Part shown: positions 1 to 8,115 of the stretch, one piece after another
Layout: the number at the start of each line of letters is the position of its first letter
Position numbering within the stretch: the first letter of the stretch is position 1
DNA from: DASPJQ01 sp035299065
GTDB lineage: Bacteria; Bacteroidota; Bacteroidia; Flavobacteriales_D; UBA2798
Reading direction: 5' to 3'
Length of the DNA stretch: 39,627 bases
NCBI GenBank assembly: GCA_035299065.1
Contig: DATGXI010000037.1
Coordinates: 1-39,627 of the forward strand
Notes under the pieces: model-generated
Seen by the model: only the letters and a program-made list of their open reading frames with translations
Told to the model about the DNA's origin: nothing
The model's database searches: none
Made by a program: the position numbers and the translations under genes

Positions 1-52
1 GGATAGAGCCAAATAGCCCCGAACGTAGTTAGGGCTATAGGCGATAGCCCGG
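1..52 (+). repeat. ATAGCCC three-arm palindromic repeat, copy A
   Basis: This 52-bp stretch is nearly identical (49 of 52 bases by eye) to 37970-38021. The only differences lie in the segment between the first two arms. It holds ATAGCCC at 13-19, GGGCTAT at 32-38 and ATAGCCC at 44-50, so the middle arm could pair with either neighbour, giving two mutually exclusive hairpins. A GC-rich tail follows to about position 75, and enolase starts at 116. It may extend left of the window. Whether it acts as a terminator, a leader or a parasitic REP-like unit cannot be seen from the sequence. Confidence 0.85.
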
Positions 53-115
53 CCGCGCTACCGCGCGGGGCAGCCAATTATTAAAACAAATAACTATTAA
101 CCCATTAATTGACCA

Positions 116-1405
116 ATGAGTACAATTGCAAAAATTGAAGCACGACAAATTTTAGACTCACGTGGAAATCCCACGGTAGAAGTAGATGTAATGACAGCAA
201 ACGGTGTTGTAGGCCGGGCAGCTGTGCCCAGTGGCGCATCAACCGGTGCGCACGAAGCCGCTGAGCTGCGTGATAATGATAAAGCCAATTATCTTGGTAA
301 AGGTGTATTGAAAGCGGTGCAGAATGTAAACAGTACATTGAATGCAGAGTTGACAGACGTGTCGGTTTTTGACCAGGGTGGAATTGATAAATTAATGATT
401 GAGCTTGACGGCTCATCCAACAAATCAAAATTAGGTGCCAATGCTATTTTGGGCGTTTCACTTGCGGTTGCAAAAGCAGCGGCTGTTGAAAGTGGTATGC
501 CTCTTTTCCGTTACGTTGGTGGCGTAAATGCCAATACATTGCCTGTGCCGTTGATGAATATTTTAAATGGCGGGCAACATGCCGACAATAAAATTGACAT
601 ACAGGAATTCATGATCATGCCGGTAGGTGCCGACAGTTTTAGCGAATCACTGCAAATGGGTACCGAGGTGTTTCACCATTTAAAGGCGGTGTTAAAAAAA
701 GCAGGGCACTCAACCAACGTAGGCGATGAAGGCGGTTTTGCACCCAACCTTAACTCAAATGAAGAAGCCATTGAAATTGTACTGAAAGCCATTGAAACGG
801 CCGGGTACAAACCAGGCAAAGATATTTATATTGCATTGGATGCCGCCTCAACCGAATTTTATGATGCCAAAAAGAAACTGTATACGTTTGAAGCTACTGG
901 CGATAAAATGAGCAGCGAAAAAATGGTTGAGTATTGGACAAAGTGGGTGAAAAAATACCCGATTTTGTCAATAGAAGATGGAATGGCCGAAGACGATTGG
1001 GATGGCTGGAAAATGCTTACCGAATCGGTTGGTGAAAAGTGCCAGTTGGTAGGTGATGATTTATTTGTAACTAACGTAAAGCGCCTTAACGAAGGAATTA
1101 AAAAAGGAATTGCCAATTCAATTTTAGTGAAAGTAAACCAGATTGGAACATTGACCGAGACCATTAACGCGGTAAATATGGCCAAAGAAAATGGTTATAC
1201 CAGTATTATGAGCCACCGCAGCGGTGAAACAGAAGATACCACCATTGCTGATTTGGCAGTTGCCCTGAATTGTGGCCAGATTAAAACCGGAAGTGCCAGC
1301 CGTAGCGACAGGATTGCAAAATACAACCAGTTGTTGCGCATTGAGGAAAGTTTGGGTGCCGGAGCTGTTTTTAAAGGCAGAGAATTTAAGTACATTAAGA
1401 AATAG
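116..1405 (+). CDS. eno: Enolase (phosphopyruvate hydratase)
   Basis: Cytosolic glycolytic and gluconeogenic enzyme that interconverts 2-phosphoglycerate and phosphoenolpyruvate. The 429 residues are the normal bacterial length. Family motifs are clear: LDSRGNPTVEV near residue 13, SGASTGAHEA near 39, the loop with H155 and E164, GDEGGFAPN with the catalytic acid E205, metal ligands D242, E287 (SIEDGM) and D314 (VGDD), catalytic base K339 (LVKVNQIG), and SHRSGETED near 366 with K390. All active-site residues are present, so the enzyme should work. The ATG at 116 gives the usual short N-terminus before the KIEARQILDSRG segment. A lipoprotein gene follows after 2 nt and is probably cotranscribed. 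The ATAGCCC repeat lies about 60 bp upstream. Confidence 0.98.
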   Translation: MSTIAKIEARQILDSRGNPTVEVDVMTANGVVGRAAVPSGASTGAHEAAELRDNDKANYLGKGVLKAVQNVNSTLNAELTDVSVFDQGGIDKLMIELDGSSNKSKLGANAILGVSLAVAKAAAVESGMPLFRYVGGVNANTLPVPLMNILNGGQHADNKIDIQEFMIMPVGADSFSESLQMGTEVFHHLKAVLKKAGHSTNVGDEGGFAPNLNSNEEAIEIVLKAIETAGYKPGKDIYIALDAASTEFYDAKKKLYTFEATGDKMSSEKMVEYWTKWVKKYPILSIEDGMAEDDWDGWKMLTESVGEKCQLVGDDLFVTNVKRLNEGIKKGIANSILVKVNQIGTLTETINAVNMAKENGYTSIMSHRSGETEDTTIADLAVALNCGQIKTGSASRSDRIAKYNQLLRIEESLGAGAVFKGREFKYIKK

Positions 1406-1407
1406 CC

Positions 1408-1908
1408 ATGAAAAAGCAGTTAAAGTTACTTGTTGTTTTTAGCGCTATTTTAATGCTTGCGGCATGTGGTGGTGATGGTAAAACCACCATTGATACGGGT
1501 GATGTGAAAGGGCGTATTGATGCGGGCGATGCGCGAATGATGCAAGGAACTTTGTATACCGATAAAGGTAAATACGAGCAAGCTATTTTTGATTACGAAG
1601 ACCATGAAATACGCATTTGCCCAACACCACTTACCTTTGAACAGGAATTGGCAAAAAACGAAGAAAACAATGGTGACTTTGGTGTAACCGTGAGTGAAGT
1701 TGACAAGGGTGCAGATTATATTTTTTACAAAGAAAATAAAGATTTTGCCGGAAGTAAAACCCAGGGATACCGTTTTTTGATTTATAAAAAAGGCAAGGAA
1801 AAAAATTACGTGATAAAAGGTGGTGGAAAAATGTTTGAGCCTATACCTACGAAGGAAAAAGCCGAAAAAGCATTTAAAGCGGGTAAAACGTTTGAACCAG
1901 GCGACTAG
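1408..1908 (+). CDS. Lipoprotein of unknown function
   Basis: A 166-residue protein with a lipoprotein signal: positive start MKKQLK, a hydrophobic stretch, and lipobox LAAC with the lipidated cysteine at residue 20 followed by GGDG. The mature part is charged and lysine-rich, with no transmembrane segment and no domain I recognise. The two-base gap after the eno stop suggests one transcript, but nothing in the sequence links the protein to glycolysis. It is probably anchored to the periplasmic face of a membrane. The function is unknown. Confidence 0.85.
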   Translation: MKKQLKLLVVFSAILMLAACGGDGKTTIDTGDVKGRIDAGDARMMQGTLYTDKGKYEQAIFDYEDHEIRICPTPLTFEQELAKNEENNGDFGVTVSEVDKGADYIFYKENKDFAGSKTQGYRFLIYKKGKEKNYVIKGGGKMFEPIPTKEKAEKAFKAGKTFEPGD

Positions 1909-1981
1909 CACGCGATATAATGAATTGATAACAAAGACTCTATAATAGAACGAATTTAAGCATCACCTCAAAACTCCTGCT

Positions 1982-1989
1982 TATCTTTA
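1982..1989 (+). promoter_or_regulatory. Putative -7 promoter element for ubiE
   Basis: TATCTTTA matches the Bacteroidota TAnnTTTG element except for the last base. It ends only 4 nt before the GTG start at 1994, so a transcript starting at the usual distance would carry almost no leader. No clear TTG -33 element was found at the right spacing, so the call is tentative. Confidence 0.35.
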
Positions 1990-1993
1990 CAGC

Positions 1994-2725
1994 GTGAAAG
2001 TGGCCGAAACAGTAAAACCATACAATACAGGTAAATCAAAAAAAGAAGAAGTTGCCCAAATGTTTAACAACATTAGTGGCAAGTACGATTTCCTGAACCA
2101 TTTTTTTTCATTTGGCATTGACAAGCGCTGGCGAAAAAAAGTGATTAAACTGCTGCGACCACACAATCCCAAATTAATTCTTGACATAGCAACAGGCACG
2201 GGCGATTTTGCCATTGCCGCTTTGAAACTGAATCCCGATAAAGTTACAGGCATTGATATTTCAACCGGCATGTTGGCAGTAGGACGTGAAAAAACCAACA
2301 GGCATGAATTGCGCTCGCAAATTGAATTGCTTGAAGGCGACAGTGAGAATATACAATTTGCCGATAACTATTTTGATGCCATAACCGTTGGATTTGGCGT
2401 GCGTAATTTTGAAAACCTTGAAAAAGGATTGAGTGAAATGTTACGCGTGTTAAAACCGGGCGGCTTTGCCATGATCCTTGAATTTTCAAAACCCAAAAGG
2501 TTTCCCATAAAGCAACTCTTTAAATTTTATTCAAAACGCATTATGCCGTTTTTTGGGCGCAAAATTTCAAAAGATGAAAGGGCGTATGCCTACCTGCCCG
2601 AAAGTGTTCAGGCTTTCCCGGAAGGGGAGGAAATGAAGGCCATTTTGCTCAAAGTAGGCTTCAAATCGGTTGAAATCAAGCCTGTATCAGGCGGAATTGC
2701 CACTATTTACGTAACCCAAAAATAA
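1994..2725 (+). CDS. ubiE: Demethylmenaquinone methyltransferase UbiE/MenG
   Basis: SAM-dependent methyltransferase that makes menaquinone from demethylmenaquinone, the last step of the pathway, in the cytosol at the membrane. The 243 residues match the family length. Signatures: KKEEVAQMFNNISGKYDFLN at the N-terminus, motif I LDIATGTGDF at 63-72, GIDIS near 86-90, the family box TVGFGVRNFE at 131-140, and RVLKPGG at 151-157. The start is taken as the GTG at 1994, because the KKEEV segment is normally preceded by 10-20 residues and the next ATG (AQMF) would cut it. A second GTG lies two codons later. A PorT-like gene follows, a common pairing in Bacteroidota. Confidence 0.95.
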   Translation: MKVAETVKPYNTGKSKKEEVAQMFNNISGKYDFLNHFFSFGIDKRWRKKVIKLLRPHNPKLILDIATGTGDFAIAALKLNPDKVTGIDISTGMLAVGREKTNRHELRSQIELLEGDSENIQFADNYFDAITVGFGVRNFENLEKGLSEMLRVLKPGGFAMILEFSKPKRFPIKQLFKFYSKRIMPFFGRKISKDERAYAYLPESVQAFPEGEEMKAILLKVGFKSVEIKPVSGGIATIYVTQK

Positions 2726-2760
2726 TTTTGACGTACTTTCGTTATTACACAGGGTTGGGT

Positions 2761-3474
2761 ATGCGCAAAATCATTGCCATAATAGTTATTGTATTGAATT
2801 TTTCGAGTGCTTACGGGCAAAAGGAAAAGCCGGAAAATCTTCCGAAATTTGACGCGCGCAAATATCATTTTGGTTTTATGCTCTCATTTAACTCGGCAAC
2901 GTTTTACAACAAGTACGTAAACAATTATTCATATAGCGATTCAATTGTAAACATTTTACTAGACAGGCAACCCGGTTTTAACCTGAACATTGTGGGTTCA
3001 TGGAATCCTACGCCACACATTAATTTCAGGTTTACACCAGGCTTGTCTTTTGAAGAAAGGCAATTCACCTTCTCGGTTTATGATAACGATACCTTGAATA
3101 CAACATATTTGAAAAAAATAGAGTCAACCTATTTATTGTTTCCATTTTATTTGAAATTGCGCACGGCCCGCATAAACAATTTTGCGGCTTATGCCATTGG
3201 TGGGGCTTTTTATGGCTTGGACATGGCCAACAACAAGGATTTGGAAAACAACGGTGCCTTAACACAACTCACCATTCAAACCACCAGGAGCGATTGGGGA
3301 TACAGTGCCGGTGGCGGGTTTGATTTCTTTTTGCAGTATTTTAAATTCGGTATTGAGTTAAAGTTCAATGTAGGTATGAAAAACGTGTTGAAACAGGACA
3401 ATACGTTTTTTGCAGCACCGTTTGAGTCAATTCGAACAGGGTCGTGGGTGTTTTCACTCACGTTTGAGGGGTAA
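2761..3474 (+). CDS. porT: PorT-family outer membrane beta-barrel protein (T9SS component)
   Basis: A 238-residue secreted protein. The start at 2761 (MRKIIAII) gives a standard signal peptide ending at SSAYGQ; an earlier in-frame start would put a polar extension before it. The rest is rich in alternating hydrophobic strands (for example FNLRF- and WGYSAGGGFDFF-like segments) and ends in an aromatic C-terminal strand (WVFSLTFEG), as expected of an outer membrane barrel. Its position right after ubiE, its length and its strand pattern match PorT/SprT, needed for type IX secretion. Three T9SS cargo proteins in this window are consistent with that. A close paralogue lies at 3620-4333, so which copy is the true PorT is unsettled. 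Confidence 0.75.
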   Translation: MRKIIAIIVIVLNFSSAYGQKEKPENLPKFDARKYHFGFMLSFNSATFYNKYVNNYSYSDSIVNILLDRQPGFNLNIVGSWNPTPHINFRFTPGLSFEERQFTFSVYDNDTLNTTYLKKIESTYLLFPFYLKLRTARINNFAAYAIGGAFYGLDMANNKDLENNGALTQLTIQTTRSDWGYSAGGGFDFFLQYFKFGIELKFNVGMKNVLKQDNTFFAAPFESIRTGSWVFSLTFEG

Positions 3475-3486
3475 GCTGAGATTTAA

Positions 3487-3546
3487 GATTCGAAATTCGT
3501 TATTCGTTATTCGAAACTCGGAATTCGAAATTCGAAATTCGAATTG
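3487..3546. repeat. Short-period ATTCGAA array between the porT paralogues
   Basis: About 60 bp built from imperfect copies of ATTCGAA, ATTCGTT and related units. The unit is partly self-complementary (TTCGAA), so both strands look alike. It fills most of the 145-bp gap between the two porT-like genes. No promoter is obvious inside it. Confidence 0.8.
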
Positions 3547-3619
3547 AATCAATGATAACGCAAAATCAACAAAGTTATTTTACCGTAAAATAAACAAACG
3601 CGTTTTCGTTTTTTGTTCT

Positions 3620-4333
3620 GTGAAAATCAAAATCGTTTGTTTAATTTTTATTTTATGCTTTTCAGGTTACGCGTTTGCGCAAAAACAAAAGCCGTGGAGC
3701 CGAAGTGATTTTGATCACGACCGCTATCATTTAGGGGCATTGCTCTCGTTTAATTCTGCAACGTACTATGTAAAATTTAAAGAAGATTTCGGAGGAAATG
3801 ATTCCCTGGTAAATATATTGTTGAGGCCACAACCAGGGTTTAACATTCACTTTGTGGCACAATTGAATTTAACCCCAAATTTTAACCTGCGCTTTGTTCC
3901 CGGGCTTGACTTTCATGAGCGCAAATTAGTTTACACAATCAAGAAAGATACAGGTATTGATGTGTTTGAACTGAAACTTGAATCGGTGCCCTTTATTTTG
4001 CCTGTGTATTTAAAATGGCGAACCGACCGCATCAATAATTTTGCGGCTTATGCCATTGGTGGTGGATATTTTAGTATGGACGTTATGCATAACCGCAAAC
4101 TGCTAAATAATGGATCATTCAGTGCACTTACCATACAAACAACACGCAATGATTGGGGGTATGCTGTTGGCGGTGGGTTTGATTTCTTTTTGCCGTATTT
4201 TAAATTTGGCATTGAATTAAAATATAATGTGGGAATGAAAAATGTCCTGGTACAGGACGGAACATATTTTGCCAACCCACTGGAATCGGTACGGAATGGC
4301 TCGTGGGTATTTTCGCTGACGTTTGAAGGATAG
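3620..4333 (+). CDS. Second PorT-family outer membrane protein, tandem paralogue
   Basis: A 237-residue protein with a signal peptide ending at GYAFAQ and a barrel-like body. It is clearly a tandem duplicate of the gene at 2761. Shared blocks include RINNFAAYAIGG, LTIQTTR-DWGY, GGGFDFF, YFKFGIELK and the terminal GSWVFSLTFEG, while the N-terminal third has diverged. GTG at 3620 is chosen because it opens directly on the signal peptide and no ATG lies nearby. It may be a second T9SS barrel or a diverged copy with another role. Confidence 0.75.
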   Translation: MKIKIVCLIFILCFSGYAFAQKQKPWSRSDFDHDRYHLGALLSFNSATYYVKFKEDFGGNDSLVNILLRPQPGFNIHFVAQLNLTPNFNLRFVPGLDFHERKLVYTIKKDTGIDVFELKLESVPFILPVYLKWRTDRINNFAAYAIGGGYFSMDVMHNRKLLNNGSFSALTIQTTRNDWGYAVGGGFDFFLPYFKFGIELKYNVGMKNVLVQDGTYFANPLESVRNGSWVFSLTFEG

Positions 4334-4389
4334 AGAACATTTAATACCTGGTTATTTTACCTGTAAGAACCGCTTAGCCAACGGTTCGT

Positions 4390-4450
4390 GGATACTGAAC
4401 AATGAATTGGAAACCATGAATTCTGAACTATGAATTTTAAGCCCTGAATT
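4390..4450. repeat. Short-period TGAATT/TGAACTA array
   Basis: An AT-rich run of imperfect units such as TGAACTATGAATT lies in the 132-bp gap after the second porT-like gene. It belongs to the same class of degenerate intergenic arrays seen elsewhere in the window. No gene is present. Confidence 0.55.
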
Positions 4451-4453
4451 GTG

Positions 4454-4461
4454 TAACTTCG
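4454..4461 (+). promoter_or_regulatory. Putative -7 promoter element for the flavoprotein gene
   Basis: TAACTTCG differs from TAnnTTTG at one base and ends 4 nt before the ATG at 4466. The same layout, a -7 box almost touching the start codon, occurs at ubiE. No convincing -33 element is present. Confidence 0.3.
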
Positions 4462-4465
4462 TAGC

Positions 4466-6010
4466 ATGATAAAGGATTTGGACATAGTAGTACCACCCGA
4501 AACAGCGTATGATCCGCTTGTGTTAAAACAATTTGTTTCGCAACACACGCGTATAAAACTCCAGGAAATAAAAGCTGTTGTTGTTAAAAAACGCAGCATT
4601 GATGCGCGCAGCAAATACGTAAAAATAAACCTGCGCGTTTCCATTTACATAAACGAACTTCCCGTTGAAGAAAAACCCGATTTTCCCGGGCAAAACGTTT
4701 CCAATGCCAAAGAAGTGCACATTATTGGTGCAGGTCCTGCCGGATTGTTTGCCGCCTTGCAGTTGATTGCAAACGGTTTTAAGCCGGTTATTTTTGAACG
4801 TGGAAAAAATGTAAGTGACCGCAGGCGCGATTTGGCCGCCCTTACCAAAAATCATATTGTAAACCCCGATTCCAATTATTGTTTTGGCGAGGGTGGAGCA
4901 GGAACATACAGCGATGGAAAATTATATACCCGCTCAACCAAACGCGGTAGTGTTGACACGGTTTTGGAATGGCTGGTGTACCACGGTGCGGGAAATGAAA
5001 TAAAAGTAGATGCACATCCGCACATTGGCACCAATAAATTACCAGGCATAATTGAAAACATACGCCAAACCATTTTGGACTGCGGGGGTGAGATTCATTT
5101 TAATTCACGCATTACGGCCATTGAAAGTAAAAACGGGGCGGTAAGTTCGGTCACCCTAAACGATGCACAAAAAATAAATTGCACATCGCTCATTATTGCA
5201 ACCGGTCACTCGGCACGCGATATCTTTGAACTCTTTCATGAAAACAAATGGGAAATTGAATACAAGCCATTTGCTATTGGTGTAAGGGCCGAGCATCCGC
5301 AAACCTTAATTGATCAGATCCAATACAAGTGCGAGGTGCGTTACCCTGAATTGCCTGCCGCTTCCTACAGCGTGGTTGAACAGGTAAATAATTTGGGCGT
5401 GTATTCGTTTTGCATGTGTCCTGGTGGAATTATTGCGCCTTGTGCAACAGCTCCCGGTGAAGTGGTAACCAATGGCTGGAGCCCGAGCAAGCGAAACAAT
5501 CCGTTTGCCAATTCAGGCATTGTGGTGGCCATTGACGAAAAAGATTTGGTGCCGTTTGAAAAACACGGTGCGTTAAAAGGATTAAAATACCAGCAATTGA
5601 TTGAGCAAACTGCATGGGCGGTGGGCGGCAAAACCCAGGTGGCACCAGCGCAGCGCATGGTTGATTTTTGCGAACGAAAAGTTTCTTCAAGTTTGCCTGA
5701 TTGTTCCTACATACCCGGCATAACAAGTGCCAGTTTATACGATGTATTGCCCGATTCCATTTCTCAGCGTTTAAACCAGGCGTTTAAAAAGTTTGGCGAA
5801 AAAATGAAAGGGTATTATACCAACGATGCGGTGCTGGTGGGCGTTGAATCGCGCACATCGTCACCGGTGCGCATACCACGTAAACCGGATACATTGGAAC
5901 ATGTTCAGATAAAAGGTATTTATCCCTGTGGGGAAGGTGCGGGTTACGCGGGTGGCATTGTAAGCGCGGCTATTGATGGGATGAATTGTGCGGGGGCGAT
6001 TGGGAAATGA
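4466..6010 (+). CDS. FAD-dependent dehydrogenase, COG2509 family
   Basis: A 514-residue flavoprotein. A roughly 80-residue N-terminal region precedes the FAD/NAD(P) Rossmann motif IIGAGPAGLFAAL at 86-98 and the acidic strand end FERGKN at 110-115. The family block YCFGEGGAGTYSDGKLYTRS at 138-157 follows. The C-terminus has GVESRTSSPVRI and the second FAD motif YPCGEGAGYAGGIVSAA. This matches the uncharacterised family of large FAD-dependent dehydrogenases. The substrate is not known. The protein looks soluble and cytosolic. It is probably transcribed alone, since upstream there is a repeat-filled gap and downstream an accessory patch. Confidence 0.88.
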   Translation: MIKDLDIVVPPETAYDPLVLKQFVSQHTRIKLQEIKAVVVKKRSIDARSKYVKINLRVSIYINELPVEEKPDFPGQNVSNAKEVHIIGAGPAGLFAALQLIANGFKPVIFERGKNVSDRRRDLAALTKNHIVNPDSNYCFGEGGAGTYSDGKLYTRSTKRGSVDTVLEWLVYHGAGNEIKVDAHPHIGTNKLPGIIENIRQTILDCGGEIHFNSRITAIESKNGAVSSVTLNDAQKINCTSLIIATGHSARDIFELFHENKWEIEYKPFAIGVRAEHPQTLIDQIQYKCEVRYPELPAASYSVVEQVNNLGVYSFCMCPGGIIAPCATAPGEVVTNGWSPSKRNNPFANSGIVVAIDEKDLVPFEKHGALKGLKYQQLIEQTAWAVGGKTQVAPAQRMVDFCERKVSSSLPDCSYIPGITSASLYDVLPDSISQRLNQAFKKFGEKMKGYYTNDAVLVGVESRTSSPVRIPRKPDTLEHVQIKGIYPCGEGAGYAGGIVSAAIDGMNCAGAIGK

Positions 6011-6116
6011 TCAATGTACAATGATCAATAGGCGGAACTGTTCAGGCAGGTGGTGTAGGGTTGAAACGGAGACTTTTGATAGTATGATCACTTTTAAACC
6101 GAGTTCCTGCGCTTGT

Positions 6117-6135
6117 GGCCACCGCCAGGTTAGGG
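6117..6135. repeat. GGCCACCGCC palindrome arm, left border of accessory patch
   Basis: GGCCACCGCC followed by AGGTTAGGG lies just past the 3' end of the orphan gene at 6141. The same core (GCGGCCACCGCC then TTAG) recurs at 6896-6912 past the 3' end of the next orphan gene. An inverted copy (GTTAGGGCGGTGG) is at 6732-6744. See the finding on the cassette-like patch. Confidence 0.6.
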
Positions 6136-6140
6136 AATGC

Positions 6141-6716
6141 TTAATGACGCCTTTGTTTGAAATGCTCAATCCAACTGGACAATTCCATTTTAAATTGTGC
6201 CCCATTGAGATGAAACTCATAAAGGGGGCAAATTCGGAAATTGTTATTGTCAAGAGTTAAGAGTAAATGACGTTTAAAAAAAGGCCCGCCTCGTCCACTA
6301 AAACTGGTTTCTAAAATATAGGTGTCTTTTATTTTGTCCCACGTGAACTCATTATCATCAATTGTAATTGAGCCGGAGTTGACATTAATATACGCTTGTT
6401 TTTTTATAAGAAAATATAAAGAAATTAATGTAATGATTATAGCAATAACTAAAGCCAAATACTTTGTGTTTTCATCTATATTTTTTTCAAAAAAATATGC
6501 GTAGTAACCAATTAAAGCTAGTGAAAAAATCTTTAAAAATTTAATCACGCCTTTTTTTACAAATCTAAATTGATTGTCCACATTGTTTATTGCTTTTTTT
6601 TCAATGTCTTTGGTTGGAAAAAAGTCAGTATTACTGTAGAAGAGACGATCCACAAAATGGAAACTTTCTTTCAGCTCCGCAATAATCTTGTACTTGATTG
6701 GTTCTATGTCATCCAT
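6141..6716 (-). CDS. Orphan two-helix membrane protein
   Basis: A 191-residue protein I do not recognise. The first 55 residues are hydrophilic. Two hydrophobic stretches follow (roughly 57-75, IFSLALIGYYAYFF, and 86-105, YLALVIAIIITLISLYFLIK), then a soluble C-terminal part of about 85 residues with alternating strands that could form a PH-like beta domain. The codons are more AT-rich than those of the neighbours, and its 3' end abuts a palindromic repeat, both hinting at acquisition. No promoter is obvious. Confidence 0.7.
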   Translation of the reverse strand: MDDIEPIKYKIIAELKESFHFVDRLFYSNTDFFPTKDIEKKAINNVDNQFRFVKKGVIKFLKIFSLALIGYYAYFFEKNIDENTKYLALVIAIIITLISLYFLIKKQAYINVNSGSITIDDNEFTWDKIKDTYILETSFSGRGGPFFKRHLLLTLDNNNFRICPLYEFHLNGAQFKMELSSWIEHFKQRRH

Positions 6717-6731
6717 TAAATTACCTATAAC

Positions 6732-6914
6732 GTTAGGGCGGTGGGCTTGCTGTTGCCGACTTTGGAAACGTTACTTTTAAAAGCAAGTTAAACAAAAAAC
6801 AATTATGAATGTCTGCCGATAAAACGTTTTTTGTTTAACAAGAGGCGTATAATACAAAAACGTGTCCTGAACTGACCTTGTATCCCGGCAATAGCGGCCA
6901 CCGCCAAATTAGCC
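6732..6914. repeat. Nested 170-bp imperfect palindrome between two orphan genes
   Basis: Three pairs of inverted arms are nested around a common centre. GGCGGTGG at 6737-6744 pairs with CCACCGCC at 6898-6905. GCTGTTGCCG at 6749-6758 pairs (9 of 10) with CGGCAATAGC at 6886-6895. GTTAAACAAAAAAC at 6787-6800 pairs perfectly with GTTTTTTGTTTAAC at 6826-6839. No gene lies inside. It fills the whole gap between the two minus-strand genes. It could be a recombination site, a mobile palindrome or an extended terminator. Confidence 0.75.
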
Positions 6915-6922
6915 GGAGTATT

Positions 6923-7714
6923 TTAGTTTTTATCCTGACTACAAAATTTAACAAGTTCTTCTGTGTCCATAAATTCCCATTTGTCTCCAAAATAAGTTTG
7001 GATTTTGGGGTAATCCGTCAAAACAGTGCTAATCCAAGATTCAATTTCCATTTGAGAACTAAACTTATCTTTATTCTCAAAATAATATTCAATGGCCGTG
7101 AATCTGCTTGCTGGATTCAGTGAGTGCATAAGAATTATTATGTCACTTGGTGATAGATCATTTTTAATCCTGTTAAAGTGCTTTCTATTTAAAAATTCCC
7201 AGCTTTTTGAACCGTTTTTACAACCATATCGAGTTCCCGATTCTGGACTCATATAGTTTGTTAGTTGTTTTGATAGTGAAGACTTATCAATGTTATAGTT
7301 AATAGGGTTTGTTAAAAGGTCGGTGTTATATTCAATATTCAGTATTGAATCATTGGAAGTGAAAGGAAAAACGATTTTATATCTTTTTTTGTACTTTTTT
7401 ATTAAAAATTTTTCTTCTGGAATCTCTGGAATTATAGAGTAAGCATAAATGGAGTCATTATGATAATAAAAGATTCCTCTAATCGAAACATAACCACCTC
7501 CTGATTTAGTTTCCCACCTTCTCCATCCAAAACCAAGCATGTCATGACCAAAAATAGTATCACCATGTGTAATAAAAAAATTCTCAATGCTTTTTGGATT
7601 TGATTTGTATGCTTTTGTAAATTTTTTATAATGTCGTTTATCAATATGAATCCAAAACGGATTACAAGAAGTAAAAACTAATAATATGAAAACAATTTTG
7701 TACAGTTTGGTCAT
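6923..7714 (-). CDS. Orphan lipoprotein
   Basis: A 263-residue predicted lipoprotein with signal MTKLYKIVFILLVFTSC, the lipidated cysteine at residue 17 and N as the next residue. The mature part is rich in Lys, Asn, Ile and aromatic residues with no motif I recognise. Base composition is distinctly AT-rich. Its stop is followed directly by the palindromic repeat at 6886-6914. With the gene at 6141-6716 it forms a co-oriented pair unlike the flanking housekeeping genes. Confidence 0.75.
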   Translation of the reverse strand: MTKLYKIVFILLVFTSCNPFWIHIDKRHYKKFTKAYKSNPKSIENFFITHGDTIFGHDMLGFGWRRWETKSGGGYVSIRGIFYYHNDSIYAYSIIPEIPEEKFLIKKYKKRYKIVFPFTSNDSILNIEYNTDLLTNPINYNIDKSSLSKQLTNYMSPESGTRYGCKNGSKSWEFLNRKHFNRIKNDLSPSDIIILMHSLNPASRFTAIEYYFENKDKFSSQMEIESWISTVLTDYPKIQTYFGDKWEFMDTEELVKFCSQDKN

Positions 7715-7799
7715 AAAAATATTACGGCTAACTTCTGTACGGGCGAAATCTTAAAGCAGTTTGAATACCGCATTCATTTAAAATCAATTCGCAAATCCC

Positions 7800-7848
7800 C
7801 ACATCAGCACATCAACCTATCAGCACATCACCACATCACCACATCAAC
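7800..7848. repeat. CACATCA tandem array
   Basis: About 49 bp of degenerate CACATCAC, CACATCAG and CTATCAG units with a period of about 8 bp. It overlaps the stop codon (TGA, complement of 7844-7846) of the small membrane protein gene on the minus strand. It is one of several short-period arrays in the intergenic spaces here. Confidence 0.85.
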
Positions 7849-8086
7849 GTCCCGCACTCTTGAACTCTTGCCAAAAACTTTTTATTTTCTTCCTGAACAA
7901 AAGAAAAAGAATGATGTATGGAATTACCAGGAGGTAAATGATGCCTGAATTCAATTGCTCACCAATGCTGGTGTCGTTGTTTTCAGTGGCATCGGTAGCC
8001 ATTTTTTTGCACATGGAGCATTGACTGTAAGCTGCATCAGCGAACAAAACGGCCAGTAAAAAAATAAATACAATTTTTCTTTTCAT
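7844..8086 (-). CDS. Small signal-peptide membrane protein with CSMC motif
   Basis: An 80-residue protein. The signal peptide MKRKIVFIFLLAVLFADAAYS is followed by QCSMCKKMATDA, a short polar segment, LNSGIIYLLVIPYIILFLLF as a single transmembrane helix (about residues 46-65), and a basic tail RKKIKSFW. This matches a small conserved Bacteroidota family (QCAMC...LNSGIIYL...PY) that I recall near cytochrome oxidase and respiratory genes; such genes are not seen here. The two cysteines could bind metal or form a disulfide. The function is unknown. The stop codon lies inside a tandem repeat. Confidence 0.75.
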   Translation of the reverse strand: MKRKIVFIFLLAVLFADAAYSQCSMCKKMATDATENNDTSIGEQLNSGIIYLLVIPYIILFLLFRKKIKSFWQEFKSAGR

Positions 8087-8115
8087 ACAATATAAATCTT
8101 CAAATCTAAAATACG

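Noticed and set aside
1..52. Riboswitch or structured RNA upstream of eno
   Set aside because: A near-identical copy lies before the unrelated holA gene, which fits a dispersed repeat better than a ligand-specific leader.
6011..6140. Small plus-strand reading frame after the flavoprotein gene
   Set aside because: It runs through repeat sequence and the antisense of the orphan gene; the translation has no protein-like features.
6117..7760. Complete integron
   Set aside because: No integrase gene is present and the core sites deviate from GTTRRRY, so only a cassette-like arrangement is claimed.
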